The notes under the pieces are model-generated. The model did no database searches and was not told the origin of the DNA. It saw only the letters and a list, made by a program, of their open reading frames with translations. Both the position numbers and the translations under genes were made by a program. From Nocardioides exalbidus (GTDB lineage: Bacteria; Actinomycetota; Actinomycetes; Propionibacteriales; Nocardioidaceae): a stretch of 64,000 nt of DNA. This document shows positions 10,132 to 21,737 of this stretch, piece after piece (the stretch's first letter is position 1; each line of letters starts with the position of its first letter). The DNA lies in contig NZ_FNRT01000002.1 of the NCBI RefSeq assembly GCF_900105585.1, positions 2,108,001-2,172,000 of the forward strand. The letters run 5' to 3'.

Positions 10132-11230
10132 AGGATCGTCCAGGTGTCACCGCCGCCGATCAGCGCCGCCAACCGGGCGGACTGGTCGGCGGTGCCGTTC
10201 CCGGCCGAGGCCTGGCTGGCCGCGGTGACCTGCTCGCGCGCCGCGTCGTCGTACGTCGTCCGCTGCACCTGGCGGAAGATGCCGATGGGCGTCTGGTTGA
10301 GGTAGCCCATGTCGGTCAGCCGGGAGATCGCGAAGGCCTGCGACGGGTCGGCGTTGTGGGCGTCGTGGACCAGCAGCTGCTCGGCCGGCACGTCGGCGGT
10401 GTCGACGATCGCGACCCCGCCCGAGGCGTTGTCGCGCACGAGGCCCCGGGTGCCTGCCGAGAACGTGATCGGCTCGCCGTGCACCAGCGGGATGATCGCG
10501 TCGCCCTTGGTGTCGGGCGACTTGATCGCGTCGAAGGCGCCGTCGTTGAAGATGGGGCAGTTCTGGTAGATCTCGACGAGCGAGGTGCCGCGGTGGGCGG
10601 CGGCCGCGGCGAGGACCGCGGTGAGGTGCTTGCGGTCGGAGTCGATGGTGCGGGCGACGAAGGACGCCTCCGCACCGAGCGCCAGCGAGACGGGGTTGAA
10701 CGGGTGGTCGACCGAGCCCATCGGCGTGGACTTGGTGACCTTGCCGGCCTCGGAGGTGGGGGAGTACTGGCCCTTGGTGAGGCCGTAGATGCGGTTGTTG
10801 AACAGCAGGATCGTCATGTTGACGTTGCGGCGCAGGGCGTGGATGAGGTGGTTGCCGCCGATGGAGAGGGCGTCGCCGTCGCCGGTGACGACCCACACCG
10901 AGAGGTCCTCGCGGGCCGTGGCGATGCCGGTGGCGATGGAGGGCGCGCGTCCGTGGATGGAGTGCATGCCGTAGGTGTCGAGGTAGTAGGGGAACCGGCT
11001 GGAGCAGCCGATGCCGCTGACGAAGACGATGTTCTCGCGGCGCAGCCCGAGGTCGGGGAGGAAGGACTGGACGGCCTTGAGCACGGCGTAGTCGCCGCAC
11101 CCGGGGCACCAGCGGACCTCCTGGTCGGAGGTGAAGTCCTTGCCGGTCTGCGGCTCGTCGGTGGTGGGCACGTTCTCGGTGCCGGACCGCAGGCCGGGGA
11201 GGCCGAGGTCGGCCGGGACGGAGGTCGTCA

Positions 11231-11231
<1 letters not shown>
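10128..11231 (-). CDS. korB: 2-oxoacid:ferredoxin oxidoreductase, beta subunit
   Basis: The thiamine-diphosphate-binding beta subunit of a 2-oxoglutarate (or general 2-oxoacid):ferredoxin oxidoreductase, which decarboxylates the oxoacid to the acyl-CoA and reduces ferredoxin. The 367-residue product has EVRWCPGCGDYAVL near residue 38, and the TPP/Mg motif GDGDALSIGGNH followed by NMTILLFNNRIYGLTKGQ. The ATG at 11231 overlaps the stop of the alpha subunit (TGATG); the open frame extends 11 codons further without a good start. It forms a two-gene operon with korA. Actinobacteria commonly use this enzyme in a KDH-independent TCA cycle; 2-oxoglutarate specificity is inferred. Confidence 0.92.
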
Positions 11232-13156
<1,925 letters not shown>

Positions 13157-13432
13157 AAGGGGAGACGATAGCCGTCGGTCCCTCGTCGCCCGGGCGTTCC
13201 TGCCCTGTGGGACGGACGCGTTCGTCCCACCATCCGAGACGCGAGCCGATGGCATCCCCGCGGGCGTCGGCACGGTTCCGCAGGCCGATGACCTGCCCTT
13301 TTGTTAGTTGGCCTCACGAATCACGCCGGGGTAATTGGTAAGGACATCTAACGAACCCCTTGTGACCCGGCTCACGGAGTCCCTACGGTCGAACGACCGG
13401 GCGCACCGCGCCCTTCGATCTCGGGAGGATCC

Positions 13433-14932
<1,500 letters not shown>

Positions 14933-14972
14933 CGCACGACTGACGCACGGACACGCCGCTCGGGACGGCGTA

Positions 14973-15009
14973 CGACGGGCCGGGGGCGGTGAACGCCTCC
15001 GGCCCGTCG
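14973..15009 (+). terminator. Chitinase terminator hairpin
   Basis: CGACGGGCCGG (14973-14983) pairs perfectly with CCGGCCCGTCG (14999-15009); an inner GGCG/CGCC stem extends it around a GTGAA loop. It lies 40 bases after the chitinase stop. Confidence 0.75.
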
Positions 15010-15154
15010 GTGCGTCCGGCGCCCGTCCGGGCGTGGCCGCGCGGACCGGTCTGGACAGGTGAGCCACGACACGGTGGATCAATGTCAGCCCGGTCCATAA
15101 AGTCATGTATGTTTCTCGACATTGCTCACCGATCAAGAAAGTCGAGTACCCCTC

Positions 15155-16204
15155 ATGCAGAACCGTTCACGTGCCGCTCTTGCGGCCGCCCTGGTCGGTG
15201 CCCTCGCCACCCTGTCCGCCTGCGGTGGCGGTTCGGGCTCGGGCAGTGACGACAGCACCGCGCTCCGCCTGAGCGGGTTCTCGATCCTCGAGACGGCCAA
15301 CGAAGGCATCTTCGAGGACTTCCAGGCCACCGACGAGGGTGCGGACGTCGAGTTCGAGCCGTCCTACGGCGCCTCGGGCGACCAGAGCCGCGCCGTGGCC
15401 GACGGTTCCAAGGCCGACGTCGTGCACTACTCGCTCGAGACCGACATCACCCGTCTCGTCGACGCCGGCATCGTCGCCGACGACTGGAAGGACAACGCGA
15501 CCAACGGGATCGCGACCTCCTCGGTCGTCGTGTTCGTCGTCCGCAGCGGCAACCCGGACAACATCACCTCCTGGGACGACCTGGTGAAGCCGGGCGTCGA
15601 GGTCATCACGCCGAACCCGGGTTCGTCCGGCTCCGCGCGCTGGAACATCCTCGCCGCGTGGGCGCACGCCACCGGCGGCACCGACGACGAGGCGGCCGGC
15701 CGCGACTTCATCACCAAGATGCTCAACAACGTCATCGCGCTCCCGTCCAGCGGCCGCGAGGCGACGACCGCCTTCACCGACGGCTCGGGCGACGTCCTCC
15801 TCTCCTACGAGAACGAGGCGATCCTGGCCAAGCAGAACGGTGCGGACATCGACTACGTGGTCCCCGACGACACGCTGCTGATCGAGAACCCGGCTGCGGT
15901 CACGGTCGACGCGCCCCAGGCCGCGTCCGACTTCCTGTCCTTCCTCACCGGCCCCGAGGCGCAGGCGGACTACGCGTCCTTCGGCTTCCGCCCCGTCGTC
16001 GACGGCGTCGACATCCCCGAGGTCGAGGGTGCCAACGACCCGAGCGACCCGTTCCCGACGCCCGGCACGCTCTACACCATCGACGACAACTTCGGTGGCT
16101 GGGCCGACGCGGCCCCGAAGTACTTCGGCACCGGTGAAGAGGGCGACGTCCTCGGCATCATCACCGAGCTCCAGCAGAAGACCGGCCAGGAGGGCGAGGA
16201 GTAA
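15155..16204 (+). CDS. cysP: Sulfate ABC transporter substrate-binding lipoprotein
   Basis: A 349-residue periplasmic-type binding protein for sulfate (possibly thiosulfate). It begins with a lipoprotein signal peptide ending in the lipobox LSAC (Cys near residue 23), so it should be tethered to the outer face of the membrane. The family core is clear: SYGASGDQSRAVADGSKADVV, TPNPGSSGSARWNILAAWAH and LLSYENEAILA. The ATG at 15155 was chosen because it starts the signal peptide; an in-frame TTG at 15122 would add 11 polar residues. It is the first gene of a cysP-T-W-A operon, and its TAA overlaps the ATG of cysT. A Sbp/CysP distinction is not possible from the sequence alone. Confidence 0.93.
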   Translation: MQNRSRAALAAALVGALATLSACGGGSGSGSDDSTALRLSGFSILETANEGIFEDFQATDEGADVEFEPSYGASGDQSRAVADGSKADVVHYSLETDITRLVDAGIVADDWKDNATNGIATSSVVVFVVRSGNPDNITSWDDLVKPGVEVITPNPGSSGSARWNILAAWAHATGGTDDEAAGRDFITKMLNNVIALPSSGREATTAFTDGSGDVLLSYENEAILAKQNGADIDYVVPDDTLLIENPAAVTVDAPQAASDFLSFLTGPEAQADYASFGFRPVVDGVDIPEVEGANDPSDPFPTPGTLYTIDDNFGGWADAAPKYFGTGEEGDVLGIITELQQKTGQEGEE

Positions 16205-17076
16205 TGTCAGCCGCCCTCACCGGGGCGACGATCGACGCCGCCGGTCCGGCCTCCCCGCAGGGGGGCCGGACCCGGCGCACGACACCCCGCAACACCCTGA
16301 CCTCCGGGGCTGGCGTGGGGCTCGGGCTGGCCATGATCTGGTTCAGCCTGCTCGTGCTGCTGCCCCTCTCGGCGATCGTGGCCCGTGCAGCCGCAGGCGG
16401 GTGGAGCCAGTACTTCACCGTCCTGCAGAACCCGCAGACGTGGAACGCCGTCCAGCTCACGGTGACCCAGTCGATCGTCGTCACCTTGGTCAACGTCGTC
16501 GTCGGCACCGTCATCGCCTGGGTCCTCGTGCGGGACCGGTTCTGGGGCCAGAAGCTCCTCAACGTCATCATCGACGTGCCGTTCGCGCTCCCGACCGTCG
16601 TGGCAGGCCTGGTCCTGCTCGGCCTCTACGGGCCGAACAGCCCGATCGGGGTGCAGTGGGCCTTCACGCCCAACGCGGTCACGCTCGCGCTCGCCTTCGT
16701 GACGCTGCCCTTCATCGTGCGGACCGTGCAGCCGGTGCTCGAGGAGCTCGACACCGACGTCGAGCAAGCCGCGGCGTCGCTCGGCGCGAGCCGCGCCACG
16801 ATCTTCCGGCGGATCATCCTGCCCAGCCTCGTGCCCGCCATCGCCTCGGGTGCCGCCCTCAGCTTCGCCCGGGCGATCTCGGAGTACGGCTCGCTGGTGC
16901 TGCTGAGCGGCAACCGGCCCAACGAGACCGAGGTCGTCTCGGTCCGCGTCCTGTCGTTCATCGAGAACGGCAACTACTCCTCCGCCGCGGCGCTCGCCTC
17001 GGTGATGCTCTTCATCGCCCTGCTGGTGATCGTCGCGCTGGACATCCTGCAGAGGAGGGTGGCCCGCCGATGGTGA
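16204..17076 (+). CDS. cysT: Sulfate ABC transporter permease CysT
   Basis: A 290-residue membrane permease of the sulfate importer. After a hydrophilic N-terminus of about 35 residues it has the usual six helices, and the EAA loop that contacts the ATPase is visible as EQAAASLGASRATIFRRIIL. VPFALPTVVAGLVLLGLYG is typical of CysT/CysU. The start overlaps the cysP stop, and the end overlaps the start of cysW by 7 bases. It pairs with CysW to form the transmembrane channel. Confidence 0.94.
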   Translation: MSAALTGATIDAAGPASPQGGRTRRTTPRNTLTSGAGVGLGLAMIWFSLLVLLPLSAIVARAAAGGWSQYFTVLQNPQTWNAVQLTVTQSIVVTLVNVVVGTVIAWVLVRDRFWGQKLLNVIIDVPFALPTVVAGLVLLGLYGPNSPIGVQWAFTPNAVTLALAFVTLPFIVRTVQPVLEELDTDVEQAAASLGASRATIFRRIILPSLVPAIASGAALSFARAISEYGSLVLLSGNRPNETEVVSVRVLSFIENGNYSSAAALASVMLFIALLVIVALDILQRRVARRW

Positions 17077-17879
17077 GCACCTCGACCCCCACCAAGTGGA
17101 TCCTGCGGCTCGTCGCCGTGGGCTACGTGTTCTTCCTGATCGCCTGGCCCCTCGGGCTCCTGGTGCAGCGCACCTTCGAGGGCGGGCTGACCAACCTCAC
17201 CGACGCGCTCGGTGACGAGGACGTGGTCGCCGCACTCGCCCTGACCGGCAAGATCGCGCTCGCCGCGGTGCTGATCAACCTCGTCTTCGGCGTGACCATC
17301 TCGCTGCTGCTGGTCCGCTACGAGTTCCCCGGCAAGCGCGTGCTGTCCGCGCTGGTCGACCTCCCCCTCTCGGTGTCGCCGGTCGTCGTCGGCCTGGCCC
17401 TCGTGCTGGTCTACAACGGCCGCGACGGCTGGCTGGGCCAGGGGCTCGAGGAGGGCGGGATCTCGGTCATCTTCGCCACCCCCGGCCTGGTCATGGCGAC
17501 CTGCTTCGTCGCGCTCCCGCTCGTGATCCGCGAGGTCGTCCCGGTCCTCAACGAGATCGGCGACGAGCAGGAGCAGGCGGCCCGCAGCCTCGGCGCCAAC
17601 GGCCCGCAGACCTTCCTGCGGATCACCCTGCCCAGCATCAAGTGGGCGGTCGTGTACGGCGTCGTGCTGAGCCTGGCGCGCTCCGTCGGTGAGTTCGGCG
17701 CGGTCAAGGTCGTCTCGGACAACGTCGCCGGCAAGACCCAGACGGCCACCCTCGCGGTCGAGAAGAGCTACCAGAACTTCGCCCAGGGAGAGGCGTACGC
17801 CATCGCCTTCCTGCTGGTGATGGTCTGTGTCGCCAGCCTGATCGTGGTCGCCCTCCTCCGTCCCAAAGTCCATGACTGA
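17070..17879 (+). CDS. cysW: Sulfate ABC transporter permease CysW
   Basis: The partner permease (269 residues). The EAA loop reads EQEQAARSLGANGPQTFLRI, and the region VDLPLSVSPVVVGLALVLVY is typical of CysW. The ATG at 17070 lies inside the end of cysT, preceded by AGAGGAGGGTGG, a strong ribosome binding site about 9 bases upstream. A long open frame in the same phase upstream is a shadow over cysT. There is a gap of 33 bases before cysA. Confidence 0.94.
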   Translation: MVSTSTPTKWILRLVAVGYVFFLIAWPLGLLVQRTFEGGLTNLTDALGDEDVVAALALTGKIALAAVLINLVFGVTISLLLVRYEFPGKRVLSALVDLPLSVSPVVVGLALVLVYNGRDGWLGQGLEEGGISVIFATPGLVMATCFVALPLVIREVVPVLNEIGDEQEQAARSLGANGPQTFLRITLPSIKWAVVYGVVLSLARSVGEFGAVKVVSDNVAGKTQTATLAVEKSYQNFAQGEAYAIAFLLVMVCVASLIVVALLRPKVHD

Positions 17880-17912
17880 GCGCCCGCGCGCTCGCACCCG
17901 AAAGGTCACCCC

Positions 17913-18890
17913 ATGAGCATCGAAGTGTCAGGGCTGAACAAGAAGTTCGGCGACTTCGTCGCGCTGGATGACGTCAACGTCTCGATCCCGACCGGCCAGC
18001 TCACCGCGCTCCTCGGGCCCAGCGGTGGCGGCAAGTCGACCCTCCTGCGCATCATCGCCGGGCTGGAGAAGGGCGACACCGGCACCGTCAGCATCGAGGG
18101 GGTCGACGCCACGACCCTGCCGCCGCAGAAGCGCAACGTCGGTTTCGTGTTCCAGCACTACGCGGTCTTCAAGCACATGACCGTCGCCAAGAACGTCGCC
18201 TTCGGCCTGGAGATCCGCAAGCGGCCCAAGGACGAGATCGCCCACCGGGTCGACGAGCTGCTCCAGCTCGTGCACCTGTCGCAGTTCGCCCACCGGCTGC
18301 CCTCGCAGCTCTCGGGGGGCCAGCGCCAGCGCATGGCCCTGGCCCGTGCGCTCGCCGTGGAGCCCTCGGTCCTGCTGCTCGACGAGCCCTTCGGTGCGCT
18401 CGACGCCAAGGTCCGCAAGGAGCTGCGCGAGTGGCTGCGCCGGCTCCACGACGACGTGCACGTCACCACCGTGTTCGTGACCCACGACCAGGAGGAGGCC
18501 CTCGAGGTCGCCGACGAGATCGTGGTCATCAACGAGGGTCGCGTCGAGCAGGTCGGCACGCCCGACCAGCTCTACGACGAGCCGGCCAACGACTTCGTGA
18601 TGTCGTTCCTCGGCGAGGTCACCCACCTCGGAGGCGTCTCGCTGCGGCCCCACGACATCGAGATCGAGACCGCACCGACGCTGGCGGGCGCCGTCGAGGG
18701 CACCATCTCGCGGTTGATCCGGATCGGCTTCGAGGTACGCCTCACCGTCCTCACCGTCGACGGAGACGAGGTGTCGGTGGTGGCCACCCGCACCCATGCC
18801 CGCGCGCTCGGGCTCGAGGAGGGCGCCAACGTGTGGCTCACCCCGGCCGCCGGCGCGACCGTCGTGCCCCGGATGGCGGTCGCCGGCTGA
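17913..18890 (+). CDS. cysA: Sulfate ABC transporter ATP-binding protein
   Basis: The ATPase that drives sulfate import (325 residues). All nucleotide-binding motifs are intact: Walker [10 protein letters not shown] near residue 36, Q-loop FVFQHYAVF, signature LSGGQRQR, Walker [12 protein letters not shown], and the H-loop [10 protein letters not shown]. The C-terminal 90 residues form the TOBE-like regulatory domain ([11 protein letters not shown]). It ends the cysPTWA operon. Genes for sulfate reduction are not in the window. Confidence 0.95.
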   Translation: MSIEVSGLNKKFGDFVALDDVNVSIPTGQLTALLGPSGGGKSTLLRIIAGLEKGDTGTVSIEGVDATTLPPQKRNVGFVFQHYAVFKHMTVAKNVAFGLEIRKRPKDEIAHRVDELLQLVHLSQFAHRLPSQLSGGQRQRMALARALAVEPSVLLLDEPFGALDAKVRKELREWLRRLHDDVHVTTVFVTHDQEEALEVADEIVVINEGRVEQVGTPDQLYDEPANDFVMSFLGEVTHLGGVSLRPHDIEIETAPTLAGAVEGTISRLIRIGFEVRLTVLTVDGDEVSVVATRTHARALGLEEGANVWLTPAAGATVVPRMAVAG

Positions 18891-18957
18891 CGCCCACCGC
18901 TCCACCCCGGAGGGTGGGCCGTCGGTGGAACAGGTCGATGTGGAGCGCTCGACGCAC

Positions 18958-18969
18958 TACGGTGCGCGG
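18958..18969 (+). promoter_or_regulatory. Leaderless-type -10 promoter of the B12-binding protein
   Basis: TACGGT is followed by exactly six bases and the GTG at 18970. This placement was used to choose that start and suggests that the gene is transcribed independently of cysA. Confidence 0.5.
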
Positions 18970-19614
18970 GTGAACATCGGGACGACCCCGCGCGACGCCC
19001 TGTGGGCTGCCGTGGAGGCGTTCGACGCCGAGGCCGCCGAGCTCGAGCTCAAGCGGCTCTTCCACGGCATCCCGCTCTCGGGCGCCGTCGCCACGGTCGT
19101 CCTGCCGTTCCTCGCCGACGTCGGTGACCGGTGGGAGGACGGATCGCTCTCCGTGGCGCACGAGCACTTCGTGAGCGAGCTCGTGCGCCGCAGGCTCGTC
19201 ACCGTGTCGGCCGATGCGCGCGGCGCGGTCACGGACGACGCTCCGGTGGTCCTGCTCGCCTGCCCGGCGGGGGAACGGCACGACATGGTGCTGCTGTGCG
19301 TGGCCCTGATGCTGGGCGAGCGCGGCGTCCGGACGCGCTTCCTCGGGGCCGACACGCCGGTGCCCGCGATCGCGACCGCCGCGCGCGGGACGGGCGCCGA
19401 CGCGGTCGTGCTCGCCGCGACCCGGCCGACGGTCTTCACCGCACACAGCTCGGCGCTGCGACGGCTGGCCGACGACCACCCGCTCTACATCGCGGGCAAG
19501 GGTGCGGACGACCACATCGGTGCGGAGATCGGTGCCGTGGCGCTGACCGCGGATCCCGTGCGCGCCGTGGCGGAGCTGGTGGGCGCGCTGGCGCGGGCCC
19601 GCGGCGGCTGGTGA
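18970..19614 (+). CDS. Stand-alone CarH-like B12-binding photoreceptor domain protein
   Basis: A 214-residue protein with a helical B12-cap domain (about residues 10-85) followed by a Rossmann-type cobalamin-binding domain (about 90-210). In the cap, WEDGSLSVAHEH fits the W-x9-EH motif that characterises adenosylcobalamin photoreceptors of the CarH/LitR family. ACPAGERHDM supplies the likely axial histidine (E-x-H) of the cobalamin domain. The N-terminal MerR-like DNA-binding domain of CarH is missing: the conserved region begins almost at the start codon. In-frame GTGs at 18925 and 18940 would add 10-15 residues, but no HTH. The protein may act through a partner or be an antirepressor-like light or B12 sensor. 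It follows the sulfate operon by 79 bases. Confidence 0.8.
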   Translation: MNIGTTPRDALWAAVEAFDAEAAELELKRLFHGIPLSGAVATVVLPFLADVGDRWEDGSLSVAHEHFVSELVRRRLVTVSADARGAVTDDAPVVLLACPAGERHDMVLLCVALMLGERGVRTRFLGADTPVPAIATAARGTGADAVVLAATRPTVFTAHSSALRRLADDHPLYIAGKGADDHIGAEIGAVALTADPVRAVAELVGALARARGGW

Positions 19615-19627
19615 GGCCCGCGCGCGA

Positions 19628-20938
19628 CTAGCCCCGCGCGGGCTTCGCGACGCGGAACGTCGTCGTCGTACGCGGCCCCTTGCCGACGCTGTTGACCGCG
19701 GTCACGGTCACCGTGAGCTTGCCCACCTTCAGCTTGCTCCGCTTCAGGGTGATCTTCGTCTTCGTGCGCTTCTCGGTGAGCAAGGCCTTCTTGCCGAGCG
19801 TGACCTTCACCTTGTAGCCGGTCACCGTCGACGCGGGGGCCTTCCAGGTCACCTTCCACGACACGCCCGTCGACTTGCCCGCGACCTTCAGCTGGGTGAC
19901 CTTGAGCGGTACGGCCGGGGTGGGTGTCGGGGTGGGTGTCGGGGTGGGTGTCGGGGTGGGCGTCGGGGTGGGGGTGGGTAGCGGAGTGGGCGCCGGAAGC
20001 GGGGCGAAGGTGAGGACGCTCCGATAGCCCCTTACGGTGAGCTGGCCCGTCGAATCCACTGCTACGCCTGTGGGCGAGTCAAGCTCGGTGGCTCCCCCTG
20101 TGAGACGCGCATATGGCGCAGTGTCTCCTCCTGGTGCGCCAGACGCCCAGGCAAGCACCGCGCCGAGCTCGCCAGCACTGCTGTCGGCGACGTACAGGTT
20201 CCCCTGTTGGTCGAACGTCATCGCGAACGGACTGCTCAGCCCGGTGTTCGGTCCGGCGATGCGGCGGATCGGTGCGACGTCGTTGCCTGCGTTGGGTGGG
20301 TAGGTAGAGATGGACTTGGCGTTCGGATTGGCCACGTGGATGTTTCCCGAGCTGTCGAGTGCGACGTCAGTCGGGCGGTCCAGGCCAGTGCGTGCACCCC
20401 TGATGGTCCGGCTCGGTGGGGTGTTGCCAGTGGCGGTGGGCGCGAACCACAGGACAGAGTCAGCCTCGCGGTTGGCGACGTAGAGCCCGCCCTGCGGATC
20501 GAGAGCCAAGCCGTAGGGCCAGGAGAGGCCTGGCTGCGGGCCTTCGATCCGATCTGCCGGACGAGTGTCGCCCGACGCACCTGCGGCGAAGATCAGGATC
20601 TTCCAACTCGTACCCTTGCCTTCGCTCACGTAGATCCGGCCGTCGGGTGCGACGGCCATGCCCCACGCCCATACGAGCTCGGTCAAGGCGCCGGTGATCC
20701 GGCGGACCGGTGCCTGGTTGCCCACCTGACCGGCGTCGAAGACCAGGATGGAGTCCGCGAGGAGCACGTAACGCCGCCCGGCGGCGTCGACGGCGACGTC
20801 CTTGATCTCGGTGAGACTGGTGTTGCCACCAACCAGTCGGGCGATCGGCGGCGTGTTGATGGCGGCCGCGAGGGCCGGCCCGACGCCGCAGAGCACCAGG
20901 GCGAGAGCGAGGGCCAACGCCCTCCAGCGCGTGATCAT
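19628..20938 (-). CDS. Secreted NHL-repeat protein with Pro/Thr linker and fibronectin III-like domain
   Basis: A 436-residue exported protein. A signal peptide (ALALALALVLCGVGPALAA) is followed by about six NHL/beta-propeller repeats, recognisable as recurrent LxxPxGVAVDxxGxLYVAD-like units (MAVAPDGRIYVSEGKG, LALDPQGGLYVANREADSV, FDQQGNLYVADSS), then a PTPTPTPT linker at about residues 320-345 and a C-terminal fibronectin type III-like domain (GYKVKVTLGKK, LTVTVTAVNSVGKGPRTTT). The start was placed at the ATG before the signal peptide; a frame open to 21358 is antisense to yajQ. The propeller section is visibly less GC-rich than its neighbours. Function is unknown; such propellers usually bind proteins or glycans outside the cell. 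Confidence 0.8.
   Translation of the reverse strand: MITRWRALALALALVLCGVGPALAAAINTPPIARLVGGNTSLTEIKDVAVDAAGRRYVLLADSILVFDAGQVGNQAPVRRITGALTELVWAWGMAVAPDGRIYVSEGKGTSWKILIFAAGASGDTRPADRIEGPQPGLSWPYGLALDPQGGLYVANREADSVLWFAPTATGNTPPSRTIRGARTGLDRPTDVALDSSGNIHVANPNAKSISTYPPNAGNDVAPIRRIAGPNTGLSSPFAMTFDQQGNLYVADSSAGELGAVLAWASGAPGGDTAPYARLTGGATELDSPTGVAVDSTGQLTVRGYRSVLTFAPLPAPTPLPTPTPTPTPTPTPTPTPTPTPAVPLKVTQLKVAGKSTGVSWKVTWKAPASTVTGYKVKVTLGKKALLTEKRTKTKITLKRSKLKVGKLTVTVTAVNSVGKGPRTTTTFRVAKPARG
19917..19978 (+). repeat. 12-bp G-rich tandem repeat inside the NHL protein gene
   Basis: Three perfect copies of GGGGTGGGTGTC (19917-19952) are followed by two degenerate ones. On the coding (minus) strand they encode the PTPT linker. 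The G runs could form quadruplexes, and the array is prone to slippage in units of four codons. Confidence 0.85.
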
Positions 20939-20968
20939 GCGCCGGAGTATGCGCCCGCGCGACGGGGA

Positions 20969-20986
20969 GGGCCAGAGTGCTGGCCC
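20969..20986 (-). terminator. Hairpin between yajQ and the NHL gene
   Basis: GGGCCAG (20969-20975) pairs with CTGGCCC (20980-20986) around AGTG, just after the yajQ stop codon. It probably ends the yajQ transcript before the NHL gene, which reads in the same direction. Confidence 0.6.
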
Positions 20987-20991
20987 CCGAA

Positions 20992-21483
20992 TCACCGATA
21001 GTTGGTGAACTGCACCGCGAACTCGTAGTCCTGCGACTTCACCAGCTGCTGCACGGCCTGCAGGTCGTCGCGCTTCTTCGACGACACCCGGAGCTCGTCG
21101 CCCTGGACCTGCGCCTTGACGCCCTTGGGGCCCTCGTCGCGGATCAGCTTGGAGATCTTCTTGGCGTCCTCGGAGGTGATGCCCTCCTTGAGCGCGATGT
21201 CGATCTTGGACACCTGGCCGGACTGGCGCGGCTCGGAGGTGTCGAGGATCTTCAGGCTCTGGTTGCGCTTGATCAACTTGTCCTGGAAGACGCTGAGCAC
21301 CGCGCTGGCACGGTCGTCGGCGGAGGCGGTGATCTCGATGGCCGTCTCGCCCTTCCACTCGATGGTGGCGCCGGTGCCCTTGAAGTCGAAGCGGGTGGCG
21401 ATCTCGCGAGCGGCCTGGCTCAGGGCGTTGTCGACCTCCTGGCGGTCCAGCTTGCTCACGATGTCGAAGCTCGAGTCAGCCAT
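20992..21483 (-). CDS. yajQ: YajQ family nucleotide-binding protein
   Basis: A 163-residue protein of the YajQ/UPF0234 family, two ferredoxin-like folds that bind nucleotides; in Xanthomonas and Pseudomonas members bind cyclic di-GMP. The sequence starts with the typical [20 protein letters not shown] and has [13 protein letters not shown] and [19 protein letters not shown] segments (here [15 protein letters not shown]) and [17 protein letters not shown]. Length is normal. The ATG at 21483 has a good GGAGG ribosome binding site 9 bases upstream. Its actinobacterial role is not settled. Confidence 0.93.
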   Translation of the reverse strand: MADSSFDIVSKLDRQEVDNALSQAAREIATRFDFKGTGATIEWKGETAIEITASADDRASAVLSVFQDKLIKRNQSLKILDTSEPRQSGQVSKIDIALKEGITSEDAKKISKLIRDEGPKGVKAQVQGDELRVSSKKRDDLQAVQQLVKSQDYEFAVQFTNYR

Positions 21484-21567
21484 TTCTTGTGCCTCCTAGT
21501 GGGGGCTCTGCGAGCGCCCCGGCGATTCGTGGTGAAGTCCGTGCCTTGCTATTGTTCCGCACGGCCC

Positions 21568-21649
21568 GGCAGGTTGCCCGAGCGGCCAAAGGGAGCTGAC
21601 TGTAAATCAGCCGGCATTGCCTACAGAGGTTCGAATCCTCTACCTGCCA
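21568..21649 (+). tRNA. tRNA-Tyr (GTA)
   Basis: Acceptor GGCAGGT pairs with ACCTGCC, the anticodon loop CTGTAAA gives GTA (21602-21604), and the T arm is AGAGG-TTCGAAT-CCTCT. There is a long class II variable arm, as expected for bacterial tRNA-Tyr. CCA is not encoded. Confidence 0.95.
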
Positions 21650-21737
21650 CTGGACGGATCAACGGGTCCAGTCGCAAGACCCCCGCACCGCGTGCGGGGG
21701 TCTCGTGCGTTCCGGGCCCGGCTGATTGACTGCCGGG

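Noticed and set aside
13157..13273. N-terminal extension of korA to 13273
   Set aside because: The extra 39 residues are low-complexity and precede the conserved gamma domain; a GTG lies just ahead of that domain.
15114..15146. CTCGAC/GTCGAG inverted repeat before cysP as an operator
   Set aside because: Only six bases per arm with a 20-base gap, which is expected by chance in such DNA.
20939..21358. Upstream extension of the NHL protein frame
   Set aside because: It runs in another frame through yajQ on the same strand; a clear signal peptide begins at 20938.
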